Assembly (NCBI GenBank): GCA_035967975.1
Contig: JAWQFQ010000003.1
Coordinates: 1-64,000 of the forward strand
DNA from: Scytonema sp035967975
GTDB lineage: Bacteria; Cyanobacteriota; Cyanobacteriia; Cyanobacteriales; Nostocaceae
Reading direction: 5' to 3'
DNA length: 64,000 bases
This document shows positions 7,937 to 16,337 of this stretch, piece by piece (position 1 is the first letter of the stretch; each line of letters begins with the position of its first letter). The notes under the pieces were generated by a model. It searched no databases, was not told the origin of the DNA, and worked only from the letters and a program-made list of their open reading frames with translations. The translations under genes and the position numbers were made by a program.

Positions 7937-7963
7937 TCACGCAAAGGCGCAAAGACGCAAGGA
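7937..7963. repeat. CGCAAAGACGCAAGGA repeat carrying the ureB ribosome-binding site
   Basis: Repeat copy in the ureA-ureB spacer (CACGCAAAGGCGCAAAGACGCAAGGA). Its last bases, AAGGA (7959-7963), lie four bases before the ureB ATG and so appear to serve as its Shine-Dalgarno. Confidence 0.7.
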
Positions 7964-7967
7964 ATTT

Positions 7968-8279
7968 ATGATACCAGGGGAACTGATTACGCCGGATGGG
8001 AGTATTGAGTTGAATGCTGGTCGTCCTACTGTAAGATTGCAGGTGTCGAATACAGGGGATAGACCTATTCAAGTAGGTTCTCACTTTCATTTTTATGAGG
8101 TGAATGCGGCTTTGAGTTTTGAGCGGGAACAAGCCAAAGGTATGCGTCTCGATATTCCAGCCGGAACAGCCGTCCGCTTTGAACCAGGCGATGAAAAAGA
8201 AATCACATTAGTCCCCCTTGTTGGTAACCGTCAAGTCTACGGCTTCAACGCCAGAATCAACGGACAACTAGACCCCTAA
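7968..8279 (+). CDS. ureB: Urease beta subunit UreB
   Basis: Structural beta subunit of the (UreABC)3 urease. The 103 residues begin MIPGELITPDGSIELNAGRPT, as in the family. They contain VSNTGDRPIQVGSHFHFYEVNAAL and GTAVRFEPGDEKEITLVPLVG, the usual beta-barrel segments. The ATG at 7968 is preceded by AAGGA contributed by an interspersed repeat. Nothing is missing. Confidence 0.98.
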   Translation: MIPGELITPDGSIELNAGRPTVRLQVSNTGDRPIQVGSHFHFYEVNAALSFEREQAKGMRLDIPAGTAVRFEPGDEKEITLVPLVGNRQVYGFNARINGQLDP

Positions 8280-8290
8280 AAAATCCTCTT

Positions 8291-8323
8291 CTATCTGCGT
8301 TCATCTGCGTTTATCTGCGGTTC
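8291..8323. repeat. ATCTGCGTTYATCTGCGG repeat in the ureB-ureC spacer
   Basis: Three ATCTGCG(T/G)T units in a row. This is the core of a larger dispersed element seen at 10051-10110, 46479-46572, 54540-54729 and 63488-63554. Confidence 0.8.
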
Positions 8324-8343
8324 AAAATTCTTCAGGAGTTATC

Positions 8344-10044
8344 ATGAGTTACAGAATGGATCGTCGCGCCTATGCAGAAACTTTCGGTCCAACCGTAGGC
8401 GATCGCATCCGACTAGCCGATACAGAATTATTTATCGAAGTTGAACAAGACTTAACCACCTACGGCGATGAAGTCAAGTTTGGTGGCGGTAAAGTCATCC
8501 GTGATGGAATGGGACAATCCCCTATTTCCAATGCTGATGGTGCGGTTGATTTAGTCATCACAAATGCTTTGATTCTAGATTGGTGGGGTATCATCAAAGC
8601 CGATATTGGTATCAAAGATGGCAAGATATTCAAAATCGGTAAAGCTGGAAATCCTTATATTCAAGACAATGTAGATATTATTATTGGTCCTGGTACTGAA
8701 GCGCTGGCTGGCGAAGGGATGATTCTAACGGCGGGTGGTATTGACGCCCACATTCATTTTATCTGTCCCCAACAAATTGAAGTTGCTATTGCTTCGGGTA
8801 TCACGACTATGATTGGTGGTGGTACGGGTCCAGCTACGGGTACAAATGCAACAACTTGTACTCCTGGTCCTTGGAATATTTACCGAATGCTACAAGCGGC
8901 TGATGCATTCCCAATGAATTTGGGATTTTTGGGGAAGGGGAATAGCAGCAAACCTGAAGGGCTTGTGGAACAGGTACAGGCGGGTGCTATGGGGTTAAAG
9001 TTACATGAGGATTGGGGAACTACGCCTGCAGCTATTGATACTTGTCTTAGTGTTGCGGATGAGTATGATGTGCAGGTCGCAATTCATACTGATACGCTGA
9101 ATGAAGCGGGGTTTGTGGAAGATACGATCGCTGCTTTTAAGAATCGGGTTATTCATACGTACCACACGGAAGGGGCGGGGGGTGGTCACGCGCCGGATAT
9201 TATAAAAGTCTGTGGGGAAGCGAATGTTTTACCTTCTTCAACGAATCCTACCCGTCCTTACACTGTCAATACTTTGGATGAACACTTGGATATGTTGATG
9301 GTGTGTCATCACCTCGATCCAGGGATTGCTGAGGATGTGGCTTTTGCTGAGTCGCGCATCCGTCGGGAAACTATTGCGGCTGAGGATATTCTACACGATT
9401 TGGGTGCTTTTAGTATGATTTCTTCGGATTCTCAGGCGATGGGACGGGTAGGGGAGGTGATTATTCGTACATGGCAAACGGCGCATAAAATGAAGGTGCA
9501 ACGTGGTACGGATGGAACAGATAATGATAATTTTAGGGCGAAACGGTATGTGGCGAAGTATACTATAAATCCGGCGATCGCTCACGGTATTTATCAGTAT
9601 GTGGGGTCGGTGGAAGAGGGGAAAATTGCTGATTTGTGTTTGTGGCGTCCGGCGTTTTTTGGTGTGAAGCCAGAGATGGTGGTTAAGGGGGGAATGATTG
9701 CTTGGGCGCAAATGGGGGATGCTAATGCGAGTATTCCTACACCTCAACCAGTGCATATGCGTCCTATGTTTGGGAGTTTTGCGGGTGCTAGGAATGGAAC
9801 TTCGTTGACTTTTGTTTCTCAAGCTGCTTTGGATAGGGGGATTCCTAGTCAGTTGGGTTTGCAAAAGCAGGCGATCGCAGTTTCTGGGACGCGTCAGTTG
9901 AGTAAGCGAGATATGAAGTTGAATGATGCTTTACCTCGGATTGAAGTTGATGCGGAAACGTATGAGGTGAGGGCGGATGGGGAGTTGTTAGTATGTGAAC
10001 CGGCGACGGTTTTACCTATGGCGCAACGGTATTTTTTGTTTTGA
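8344..10044 (+). CDS. ureC: Urease alpha (catalytic) subunit UreC
   Basis: Catalytic subunit with the dinuclear nickel site, 566 residues as in the family. Nickel ligands are visible: His136 and His138 in GGIDAHIHFICPQ, the carbamylated Lys219 in GLKLHEDWG, His248 in AIHTDTLNE, His274 in TYHTEGAGGGH, and Asp362 in SSDSQAMGR. The mobile flap has Cys321 and the catalytic His322-His323 in MVCHHLDP. The ATG at 8344 follows a CAGGAG ribosome-binding site. It is the last gene of the local cluster; because ureE, ureF and ureG are absent here, maturation factors must be encoded elsewhere if the enzyme is active. Confidence 0.99.
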   Translation: MSYRMDRRAYAETFGPTVGDRIRLADTELFIEVEQDLTTYGDEVKFGGGKVIRDGMGQSPISNADGAVDLVITNALILDWWGIIKADIGIKDGKIFKIGKAGNPYIQDNVDIIIGPGTEALAGEGMILTAGGIDAHIHFICPQQIEVAIASGITTMIGGGTGPATGTNATTCTPGPWNIYRMLQAADAFPMNLGFLGKGNSSKPEGLVEQVQAGAMGLKLHEDWGTTPAAIDTCLSVADEYDVQVAIHTDTLNEAGFVEDTIAAFKNRVIHTYHTEGAGGGHAPDIIKVCGEANVLPSSTNPTRPYTVNTLDEHLDMLMVCHHLDPGIAEDVAFAESRIRRETIAAEDILHDLGAFSMISSDSQAMGRVGEVIIRTWQTAHKMKVQRGTDGTDNDNFRAKRYVAKYTINPAIAHGIYQYVGSVEEGKIADLCLWRPAFFGVKPEMVVKGGMIAWAQMGDANASIPTPQPVHMRPMFGSFAGARNGTSLTFVSQAALDRGIPSQLGLQKQAIAVSGTRQLSKRDMKLNDALPRIEVDAETYEVRADGELLVCEPATVLPMAQRYFLF

Positions 10045-10050
10045 ATAATT

Positions 10051-10110
10051 AACCGCAGATGTTGGCGTCAGCCTTGCCGCAGGCTACGCAGATAAACGCA
10101 GATAAATTTG
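10051..10110. repeat. CGCAGATAAACG repeat split by a GC-rich insert
   Basis: ACCGCAGAT is interrupted by about 27 bp (GTTGGCGTCAGCCTTGCCGC...) and resumes as CGCAGATAAACGCAGATAAATTTG. The CGCAGAT on both sides of the insert looks like a nested insertion within the dispersed repeat. Confidence 0.65.
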
Positions 10111-10544
10111 TCTGTTAGTAGAAGACTAGATCATCGGAAAACTTATCTCAGCAGCCGGGAACAATTGGCAGATTCGCTACAGGAACGATTATCTATAACT
10201 CAAACCGATTTGAGTGGGACTCGAGGGAGATTGTTGGCTCAAAGAGATGTTTGAAAGTTGAACCGTGCTGAAACTTTTAAGTGATGAGAATTTTAACGGT
10301 ACTCCATCCGAAAACTCGTCAGAACAAGAGCAAAATACCTCTGTGAATATTGCCATTCCCTAGAATTTGTAAGTACTGACCGCTTCGCTGTAGATCAACA
10401 TTGTAATTCATTTAGGATTGCTATATGCCGAAAACAAGGAAGACGATCGCTCAATACCGCAAGAGAAAGGTATTATTAGATATCTCCATTAAAGTTCCAC
10501 ATTAAAGGTTTAAGCTTTAAGCCCACAGTTCTTTCTTTGAAACA
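10111..10544. other. Spacer with degraded coding traces
   Basis: No intact gene. The stretch near 10142-10254 can be read as SSREQLADSLQERLSITQTD, a coiled-coil-like fragment with no start that I cannot assign. A TTTAGGATTGCTATA end of the MITE-like family lies near 10411-10425. Confidence 0.45.
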
Positions 10545-10624
10545 CTTGCCGAAAGGCTTGTGTAATATCGTTTACCCAGTGAAGCTGAATGGGAATATGC
10601 CTGTCGTGCTGGGACTTCTGGTGT
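10545..10624 (+). pseudogene. FGE-sulfatase (SUMF1-type) domain remnant
   Basis: The frame reading RLPSEAEWEYACRAGTSG (10569-10622) is the diagnostic motif of formylglycine-generating-enzyme-like domains. Upstream in the same frame LAERLV is followed by a TAA, and downstream the domain ends after about 20 codons. It is therefore a fragment of a once larger gene, with repeat DNA replacing the rest. Confidence 0.75.
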
Positions 10625-10654
10625 TTCCTCTTCCTCTGTGTCCTTGTTGTCTTC

Positions 10655-10725
10655 TCTCCGAGACGCTACGCGTTCACGTTGGCGCAGCCTCTCCGCTTCG
10701 GAGAAGTGTCCCGGAGGGAAGGCGG
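10655..10725. repeat. GC-rich palindromic repeat
   Basis: GAGACGCTACGCGTTC..., GCCTCTCCGCTTCGGAGAAG and TCCCGGAGGGAAGGCGG form overlapping dyads of the kind scattered through cyanobacterial intergenic DNA. No gene lies here. Confidence 0.6.
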
Positions 10726-10872
10726 TTTCATAAAAAATCCTGTTTGTAACTCAAATCGGATTGCTATAGATTATCTAGGTCGCCGTGAACTGCCCAGTAA
10801 GCTACTGTGGGATATGCAATCCAAATCTTCTGTGTCACAATATTTATTATTGTAACGAAGAGAGCAATATAT

Positions 10873-11562
10873 ATGGGATTGAGGCTTGATGAAGTTGTTC
10901 CTTGGGGACGTTCTCTTCAGGAATATATTCAAATCTTTGACCTGAGTACTGATGACTTACAACGTAAAATTCTTGATTGTGCAGGTGGTCCTGCTAGCTT
11001 CAATACAGAAATGACTCAGCTTGGACATAGCGTTGTTTCTTGCGACCCTATCTACCAATTTTCGGCTGATGAAATTGCTCAGCGAATTGAGGAAACTTAT
11101 CATGTGATGTTGCAGAAAGTAAAAATCACTCAGCAAAACTTTGTTTGGACAATATATCAGTCGCCAAAACATTTGGGACAAGTTCGTATAGCAGCCATGA
11201 GTCAGTTTTTAGAGGATTTTCCGCAAGGGCTTCTAGAAGGGCGCTACAAAGTGGCAGAATTACCAAGTCTTTCTTTTAAAACTCAACAATTTGATTTAGC
11301 ACTGTGTTCTCATCTTTTATTTACCTACTCAGACCAACTCTCACTTGAATTTCATCTATCTGCTATTCTAGAAATGTGTCGAGTTGCAACTGAAGGTCGT
11401 ATTTTTCCTTTGTTAATGAATATAACAGGAGAACCTTCACCTTTCTTACAACCTGTGATGAAAGAATTAGAAGAACGAGGTTATTCAGCGGAAGTAAGAC
11501 AAGTTCCTTATGAGTTTCAAAAAGGAGGAAATCAGCTTTTACGAGTAGTTAAGGGAACTTAG
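10873..11562 (+). CDS. SAM-dependent methyltransferase-like protein
   Basis: The 229-residue product has a class I methyltransferase look. Motif I is degenerate but recognisable as KILDCAGGPASFNTEMTQLGHSVVSCDP (residues ~33-60), with an acidic residue closing strand 2. A second strand, FDLALCSHLLFTYS, resembles motif IV. The start is the ATG at 10873 (MGLRLDEVVPWGRS), chosen over the upstream ATG at 10807 because the added residues (MGYAIQIFCV...) are repeat-derived in appearance; AAGAGAG lies just upstream. Substrate unknown. The neighbours are remnants and repeats, so context gives no clue. Confidence 0.7.
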   Translation: MGLRLDEVVPWGRSLQEYIQIFDLSTDDLQRKILDCAGGPASFNTEMTQLGHSVVSCDPIYQFSADEIAQRIEETYHVMLQKVKITQQNFVWTIYQSPKHLGQVRIAAMSQFLEDFPQGLLEGRYKVAELPSLSFKTQQFDLALCSHLLFTYSDQLSLEFHLSAILEMCRVATEGRIFPLLMNITGEPSPFLQPVMKELEERGYSAEVRQVPYEFQKGGNQLLRVVKGT

Positions 11563-11682
11563 AATTGACTCGAAAAAATAGATGACTGAATAATATTTTG
11601 AGAAGGCGATCGCAGTCTTTGTAATTAGGTGTATGACCATGGATATAACTCAATACGATTCAGTTAAGAGTCGCGAGGGGCG

Positions 11683-11716
11683 CAGAAACACGGTTTCTCG
11701 AAGAAACAGGGTTTCT
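11683..11716. repeat. AGAAACMSGGTTTCT tandem palindromes
   Basis: Two adjacent near-palindromes, AGAAACACGGTTTCT (11683-11697) and AGAAACAGGGTTTCT (11702-11716), of the same family as the hairpins at 4134, 19791, 20163 and 43685. The rest of the 11563-11885 spacer shows no gene. Confidence 0.75.
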
Positions 11717-11885
11717 TGACATTGCTTATCAGCAACCGGATTTGGATATAACCGATTCTTTAAATAGACAATTAAAAATTTCATGACTGAGCAACGCACT
11801 GATGACGATGTTAATACTTAAGGCGGATGAGATTTATCAACGACTACTGGAAGCATAGGTTTAAAAGAAAAAATTTAAAAGACTA

Positions 11886-12227
11886 ATGGCTGCTCATCGG
11901 TATCAATCAACTTTAGACATCGTTATTAATTGCGCGTTTGAATGCGAGCAAACCGCAGACCAATGTATAGGTATTCTGGCAGAATGTGCTCGTCTGAGTC
12001 GAGATTGTGCCCAAGTCTGTTGGGTTGCAGCTTCCTATATTAAACGAGATTCGCGCTTTATTCCTCAAATTTCTGGAGCTTGCATTGATATCTGTGATGT
12101 CTGTGCTTGTGAATGCGAAAAGCATCCAGAGGAGTTTTGTCAGAACTGTGCTGATGCTTGTCGCAGTGCGGTTGAGGAATTCCGTTGGATTACAGGTGTT
12201 GTCGGTGCTGATGTTAATTGTGTGTAG
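11886..12227 (+). CDS. Cys-rich four-helix-bundle copper-binding protein (DUF326-type)
   Basis: A 113-residue soluble protein with Cys placed on amphipathic helices in CxxxC and CxxC patterns (CAFECEQTADQC, LSRDCAQVC, CIDICDVCACECEKH, CQNCADAC). This is the layout of the DUF326 / copper storage-like four-helix family, which binds Cu(I) or other soft metals in the bundle core. ARLSRDCAQVCWVAAS and CECEKHPEEFCQNCADACR are the recognisable blocks. Some Cys positions common in relatives are replaced here (for example Val-Ile in LDIVINC), so metal capacity may be lower. The multicopper oxidase at 14613-16337 is a possible functional relation by copper, but it is not in the same operon. Confidence 0.8.
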   Translation: MAAHRYQSTLDIVINCAFECEQTADQCIGILAECARLSRDCAQVCWVAASYIKRDSRFIPQISGACIDICDVCACECEKHPEEFCQNCADACRSAVEEFRWITGVVGADVNCV

Positions 12228-12358
12228 TTTATAACACAGGAGAGGGGTGTAGGACGACAACAAAACTTGGCGCACAAGCTGCTTTACCTTGGCGTGACGA
12301 AATATATGCACTGCTGCAAAATTTTCCACAATTTTAAGTCCATTATTAGCCAATAGCA

Positions 12359-13267
12359 ATGTTTATCTTATTAATTTATGCTTATGCGATCGTCTCGGTC
12401 ATCTTCGTTATTCTTTTTCTTCTAGAAAGAATTTTCCCTCTCCGTTTTCAGAAGGATTCACTAGCAAAGAGACTCTTTATTAACTCTTGCGTGACAGGTT
12501 TGGCTTTTGCCGCAAATGCAGTTATCCTGGAACCAACCGCTAAATTTATGGTGCAGTGGACAAATCACCAGTCATTCGGATTAGTTCACATTTTGGCGCT
12601 ACCAGCCACCATCAAAAGCATCATAGCTTTTTTGTTAATGGATTTAACTTATTACTATTGGCATAGAGCTAACCACAGATTCTCATTCCTATGGCGCTTG
12701 CATAACGTCCATCATATCGATCCAGATTTAGACATTTCCACAGGTTTTCGCTTCCACTTTGTAGAAATTGTCCTCTCAGCTGGACTGCGGGTTGTTCAGA
12801 TAGCCCTCACTGGGATATCGGTAGGAACCTACGTTCTCTATGAGTTGGTTTATCAAGCAAATACTCTGTTTCATCATAGTAATATTCGTCTTCCCATTGG
12901 GGTAGAAAGATTATTAAATATAATACTAGTTACTCCACGAATGCACGGTATTCACCATTCACAAGTGCAAGATGAAACCAACTCCAACTATTCCGTTATT
13001 TTTCCTTGGTGGGATAGACTGCACCAGACACTGCGGTTGAACGTTCCCCAATCGGACATAGAGATTGGCGTTCCTGCATATACATTACCGGAAGACAACA
13101 AGTTACAAAATATTTTTACCATGCCCTTTCAAAAACAGCGTGACTACTGGCGCAAATCTGACAACACACCTGTAGAAAGGAACCCAGATGTTTTGGGGGA
13201 AGATAAAACTCGGATGGTGGATTTGAGAGAAGCATCAAGTACGCCTTCTATGAAGATAGAGATGTAA
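12359..13267 (+). CDS. Sterol desaturase / fatty acid hydroxylase superfamily protein
   Basis: Integral membrane di-iron hydroxylase/desaturase, 302 residues. Several hydrophobic helices occupy the first ~120 residues (FILLIYAYAIVSVIFVILFLL, plus a stretch ending AFLLMDLTYYYW). The eight-His iron ligands are visible: HRANH (about residue 102), HNVHH, HHSN, and HGIHHSQ. The product could be a hydroxylated carotenoid, sterol-like or fatty acyl lipid; the sequence does not decide. The ATG at 12359 was chosen as the first Met of the hydrophobic N-terminus. The C-terminal 40 residues are hydrophilic. The gene stands alone between the DUF326 gene and a repeat-rich spacer. Confidence 0.88.
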   Translation: MFILLIYAYAIVSVIFVILFLLERIFPLRFQKDSLAKRLFINSCVTGLAFAANAVILEPTAKFMVQWTNHQSFGLVHILALPATIKSIIAFLLMDLTYYYWHRANHRFSFLWRLHNVHHIDPDLDISTGFRFHFVEIVLSAGLRVVQIALTGISVGTYVLYELVYQANTLFHHSNIRLPIGVERLLNIILVTPRMHGIHHSQVQDETNSNYSVIFPWWDRLHQTLRLNVPQSDIEIGVPAYTLPEDNKLQNIFTMPFQKQRDYWRKSDNTPVERNPDVLGEDKTRMVDLREASSTPSMKIEM

Positions 13268-13293
13268 TCAATACTGCTCGCATAAGCGAGAAT

Positions 13294-13345
13294 TATACTT
13301 TGAGCGGTCAGCACTTCAGCTATCAGCCATCAGCCAAGTACTATC
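13294..13345. repeat. Half copy of the TATACTTTG / CAGCTATCAGC element
   Basis: Starts TATACTTTGAGCGGTCAGC and continues with TATCAGCCATCAGCCAAG, like the left half of the elements at 34615-34719 and 46298-46403. The right inverted end is missing, so this is a truncated copy. Confidence 0.7.
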
Positions 13346-13445
13346 AAATCCAGATTCTCTCCCGATTTAAGCTACCTGTCAAAACAAGTCTGACTCAATA
13401 TTCACGTCTAGTTCTTTTTGTCAAGACTATTTTTTACAAATTTTA

Positions 13446-13566
13446 ATGCGTTTGCCCTGCGATCGCAAGTCGGAAACTAAGACTTCAGATCAAGGTGTCA
13501 CTCGGACTGAATTCCATTATGGTAAATTCCAGGGTGTGATTCGATTAAGAGCTAAAATTCAGAACA
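13446..13566 (+). pseudogene. Hsp20 / alpha-crystallin remnant
   Basis: The plus-strand frame reads DRKSETKTSDQGVTRTEFHY followed by GKFQGVIRLRAKIQNT. This is the central alpha-crystallin segment of a small heat-shock protein (relatives have ERR.E...GF.RSEF.YGKF.R.I.LP..I). N-terminus and C-terminal IxI tail are missing, and the frame then runs into the 3' end of the opposing gene. It is a clear fragment with a displaced boundary. Confidence 0.75.
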
Positions 13567-14548
13567 CTAAGAGTGTAACATTGTCAACTAATAATCCAGA
13601 ATCGATAGTATTGTCGTTTACATCTACAACTCCAATTCCCAAAGTGTATGTTCCGGTGGTTGGGATTGTGAAGGAAAACGTTTGAAAGTCAGTTTCTTCA
13701 AAAAACTGTGTTGTCAAAGAAGTTACGAATGGTGAAAACGTTGTATCTGCTAATTCTGATAAAGAGCTGATTGAGACGAAAGAAAAATCGTTAAAAGGAA
13801 AAATTTGTGCTCCTTCATTGGTAAGGAAATTCCAATTGAAAGTCACAATATCTCCAGCATTTGCCATGAATGTTTGTCGAATAGCTGAGCCTTCAACAAC
13901 GTCTCCATTTCCAAAATTATCCAGGCTTCCTGCTTCTAAACCCAGGAATTCTTCTATAATTTCATCAGAAAATGTAGCACCTCCAGTTGACAACAAAGCC
14001 TGGAAATCTCCCTCAGTGGGATGAGTGCCAAACTCTGGGGTCTCAATACTTGTCTTGCCTATTGTTGTCCATCCAGTAAAATCACTGTTTTCAAAGCTAC
14101 CATTGATAATGGTTGAGTTAACAGAAGATTCAGGTAGAGTAAATGAATTTAATGACAGTGTATAGGAACCAGATTGAAAATGGTCGCCTGTCAAGTTGTT
14201 GTCCATATAACCAGAGACGGCAAAATTCAGTTCGCCATTTTCTGGTACTCTTCCAGTTAGTATAGGTATAACACTATTCTCAGCGCTATCATCACTTATC
14301 TCCACAATCTTACCAGAATTATCGAGCGACCCCAGAACTAAATCTAATGTATCTGAATTGCCCTCTATAGTAAATAAATTTCCGGGTTCAAGACCTGAGA
14401 CAGTAAAAAAGTCAACGTCGTTGTAGCTAAGTTGTCCATCTACAGTACTAGTATCTGATGGTAGAGATTGTCTGGTAGTGAAAGAGTCATTAGGTTCAAT
14501 CTCACGTACTGTAGAACCAAGTTGAGATGAAGAGGATTTTTCTGCCAT
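13559..14548 (-). CDS. Secreted-type protein with pre-peptidase C-terminal-like domain
   Basis: A 329-residue acidic protein. Residues ~15-130 form a PPC-like beta-domain: the start REIEPNDSFTTRQSLP, the YNDVDFFTVSGLEPGNLFTIEG core, and GSYTLSLNSF at its end. Residues ~140-329 resemble a jelly-roll exported module (INGSFENSDFTGWTTIG... ending GLLVDNVTLLVF), as found in cyanobacterial surface and PEP-CTERM-like proteins. No signal peptide and no C-terminal sorting signal are visible; secretion would need a non-classical route. It lies downstream of the multicopper oxidase on the same strand (64-bp gap), so co-transcription is possible. Its 3' end overlaps an Hsp20 remnant. Function unknown. 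Confidence 0.7.
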   Translation of the reverse strand: MAEKSSSSQLGSTVREIEPNDSFTTRQSLPSDTSTVDGQLSYNDVDFFTVSGLEPGNLFTIEGNSDTLDLVLGSLDNSGKIVEISDDSAENSVIPILTGRVPENGELNFAVSGYMDNNLTGDHFQSGSYTLSLNSFTLPESSVNSTIINGSFENSDFTGWTTIGKTSIETPEFGTHPTEGDFQALLSTGGATFSDEIIEEFLGLEAGSLDNFGNGDVVEGSAIRQTFMANAGDIVTFNWNFLTNEGAQIFPFNDFSFVSISSLSELADTTFSPFVTSLTTQFFEETDFQTFSFTIPTTGTYTLGIGVVDVNDNTIDSGLLVDNVTLLVF

Positions 14549-14612
14549 AAGAGTGAGGATGTATACTAAGTGTTTAATGGTTTTTGTAGAGTTGACTTGC
14601 TATCAGTAAGAA

Positions 14613-16337
14613 CTACGGTACTACGTCAAAGGGCAGCATCATCTCGTTGTCCTCGTGTTCAATCATGTGACAGTGCCACACGTATCGCCCAGTGAACGAG
14701 TTACCGAAGGGCAGATTCTCCGCAGCTTGAGCACCAAACGGGACGATGAGACGGGTAACTTCGCCCGGATTGACTAATACCGTATCCTTCCATCCGGCTT
14801 CGTTCGGTGCTGGTGGTCTAGCCGGACCGATCGCAAACTCTGTAGGGTCGGGTGGTGGGTAATTAGCTGGTACTGTTGGTCCACCGGGTGCGTGGTGTGT
14901 GAGTACCGTGCGAGGACCGTTAGCAAGGTATGCCTTCATATATTGGGTTGTATTAATCTTTTGCCGATTCAGGATCTGGAACAAGACCAGATGTAAGTGC
15001 ATCGGGTGAGCAACTGGCTGAAGGTTAATAATGTTCCATTGTTCTACAGTGTCCACCTTTGGTCGCTCCATCAGTGTCTCCGGGTAGTTCTCAGCCTCAT
15101 CCCAATATATATAGTTAAGCAGTACAACAAGTGGTCCAGTTGGGCTTGGAATCTCTACCAGGGTTAAGAACCTCTGTCGCACTGGTGTAGTAGCAATCGG
15201 TGCAATCAGTGGTTTATTGACTCGCAATGTCTGGGGAATAGCTTTAGGAGCAGCAGCACCCGCATTGACCGTAAACTGCATAATTTCAGGCAGAGGGAAA
15301 TTACCTAATACGGTATTGGCTCTACCGTGTGGATACGGTGAAATAGCCTCATTTTCCAAAACGATCTTCTCTCCTGGCAGGTTTTTGGAGAAGTCGATCA
15401 GTACATCAGCCCGCTCGCCAGGAGACAGTAATAGCCTGGACAACTGTACCGGAGCGTTGAGAAAACCACCATCGGTGCCAATTTGAATGATTGGCTGGTT
15501 AGATGACAACTTCAGGTTGTAGGTTCGGGAGCTTGAGCCATTGATGATTCGGAAGCGGTACAAAGTGCGTTCAACATCAAGATTCGGCCACGCTTTGCCG
15601 TTAACGGTGGCGACATCACCGAGAAACTCCACTTCCCAAACTTCAGGGTGGTATATTGAGCCATCAGGGTTGAATGTCCGGTCTTGCAACACCAGTGGTA
15701 TCTCATAAGGAGCTCCAGAGGGGAGACCGAGTGGTCCATTACCACCAACGGGATCATCAATGTCTCTCAGCAAGTAAAACCCAGCAAGTCCAGCCATCAC
15801 ATTCTGACCAGTGATACCGAGGGCATGGTCGTGGTACCACAGCGTCGCCGCTTCCTGATTGTTGTTGAAGTTGTATACGTACGACTGTCCCGGCGTGAAT
15901 GTATCTGTTGGGTAACCATCGCTTTGTGGTTCGGTATTGCTGCCATGCAGGTGCAACGACACCCGTGGACTGGTTCTGTCGGACTCAAGCACACCGTGCA
16001 AGCTCGTATCAAGCGGTAACGGGTGTGGTCCGAGTTCGTTTTTCACAGTAAGCCTCAGGGGCGTGCCCCTAGTAACCTCTATAGTCGGTCCAAGATACTC
16101 AGATCCACCGTAACCCCACGTAGGACCTGCTCCTAGATTCTTGTGGAACGAGTGCGAGCTAGATGCGATCTTTAAGGTGGAAGGTGCCCCACTCGGAAAC
16201 GGGATAGGCAGAGTCTCAGTAAATTTTGATATCTGCGGCGAAGCTGCAATGGTTTTCTTCGCCTTAAGTATCGCAGGAACGAGAAATGCTGCTCCCAACC
16301 CTGCGCTTGCCATCATCAATTGTCTTCTGGTAAACAT
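14613..16337 (-). CDS. Multicopper oxidase (CotA/bilirubin-oxidase-like), Tat-exported
   Basis: Three-cupredoxin-domain oxidase of 574 residues coupling one-electron substrate oxidation to reduction of O2 to water. The N-terminus MFTRRQLMMASAGLGAAFLV is a twin-arginine signal, so it should act folded in the periplasm. The four copper-binding motifs are seen: HLHGSNT, LWYHDHALG, HPMHLHLVLF, and GRYVWHCHMIEHEDNEMM. The HCH segment carries the type 1 Cys and the EHEDNEM axial region. HLHGS rather than HWHG, and DNEMM at the end, point to the CotA/bilirubin oxidase group. Substrates may be phenolics, metals or bile-pigment-like compounds; this is not determined. The next gene on the strand is the PPC-domain protein. 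Confidence 0.93.
   Translation of the reverse strand: MFTRRQLMMASAGLGAAFLVPAILKAKKTIAASPQISKFTETLPIPFPSGAPSTLKIASSSHSFHKNLGAGPTWGYGGSEYLGPTIEVTRGTPLRLTVKNELGPHPLPLDTSLHGVLESDRTSPRVSLHLHGSNTEPQSDGYPTDTFTPGQSYVYNFNNNQEAATLWYHDHALGITGQNVMAGLAGFYLLRDIDDPVGGNGPLGLPSGAPYEIPLVLQDRTFNPDGSIYHPEVWEVEFLGDVATVNGKAWPNLDVERTLYRFRIINGSSSRTYNLKLSSNQPIIQIGTDGGFLNAPVQLSRLLLSPGERADVLIDFSKNLPGEKIVLENEAISPYPHGRANTVLGNFPLPEIMQFTVNAGAAAPKAIPQTLRVNKPLIAPIATTPVRQRFLTLVEIPSPTGPLVVLLNYIYWDEAENYPETLMERPKVDTVEQWNIINLQPVAHPMHLHLVLFQILNRQKINTTQYMKAYLANGPRTVLTHHAPGGPTVPANYPPPDPTEFAIGPARPPAPNEAGWKDTVLVNPGEVTRLIVPFGAQAAENLPFGNSFTGRYVWHCHMIEHEDNEMMLPFDVVP

Noticed and set aside
14613..16337. Reading the multicopper oxidase as a nitrite reductase or laccase-specific enzyme
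   Set aside because: Three domains and four motifs support an oxidase of CotA/bilirubin type, but no substrate-specific feature is visible.
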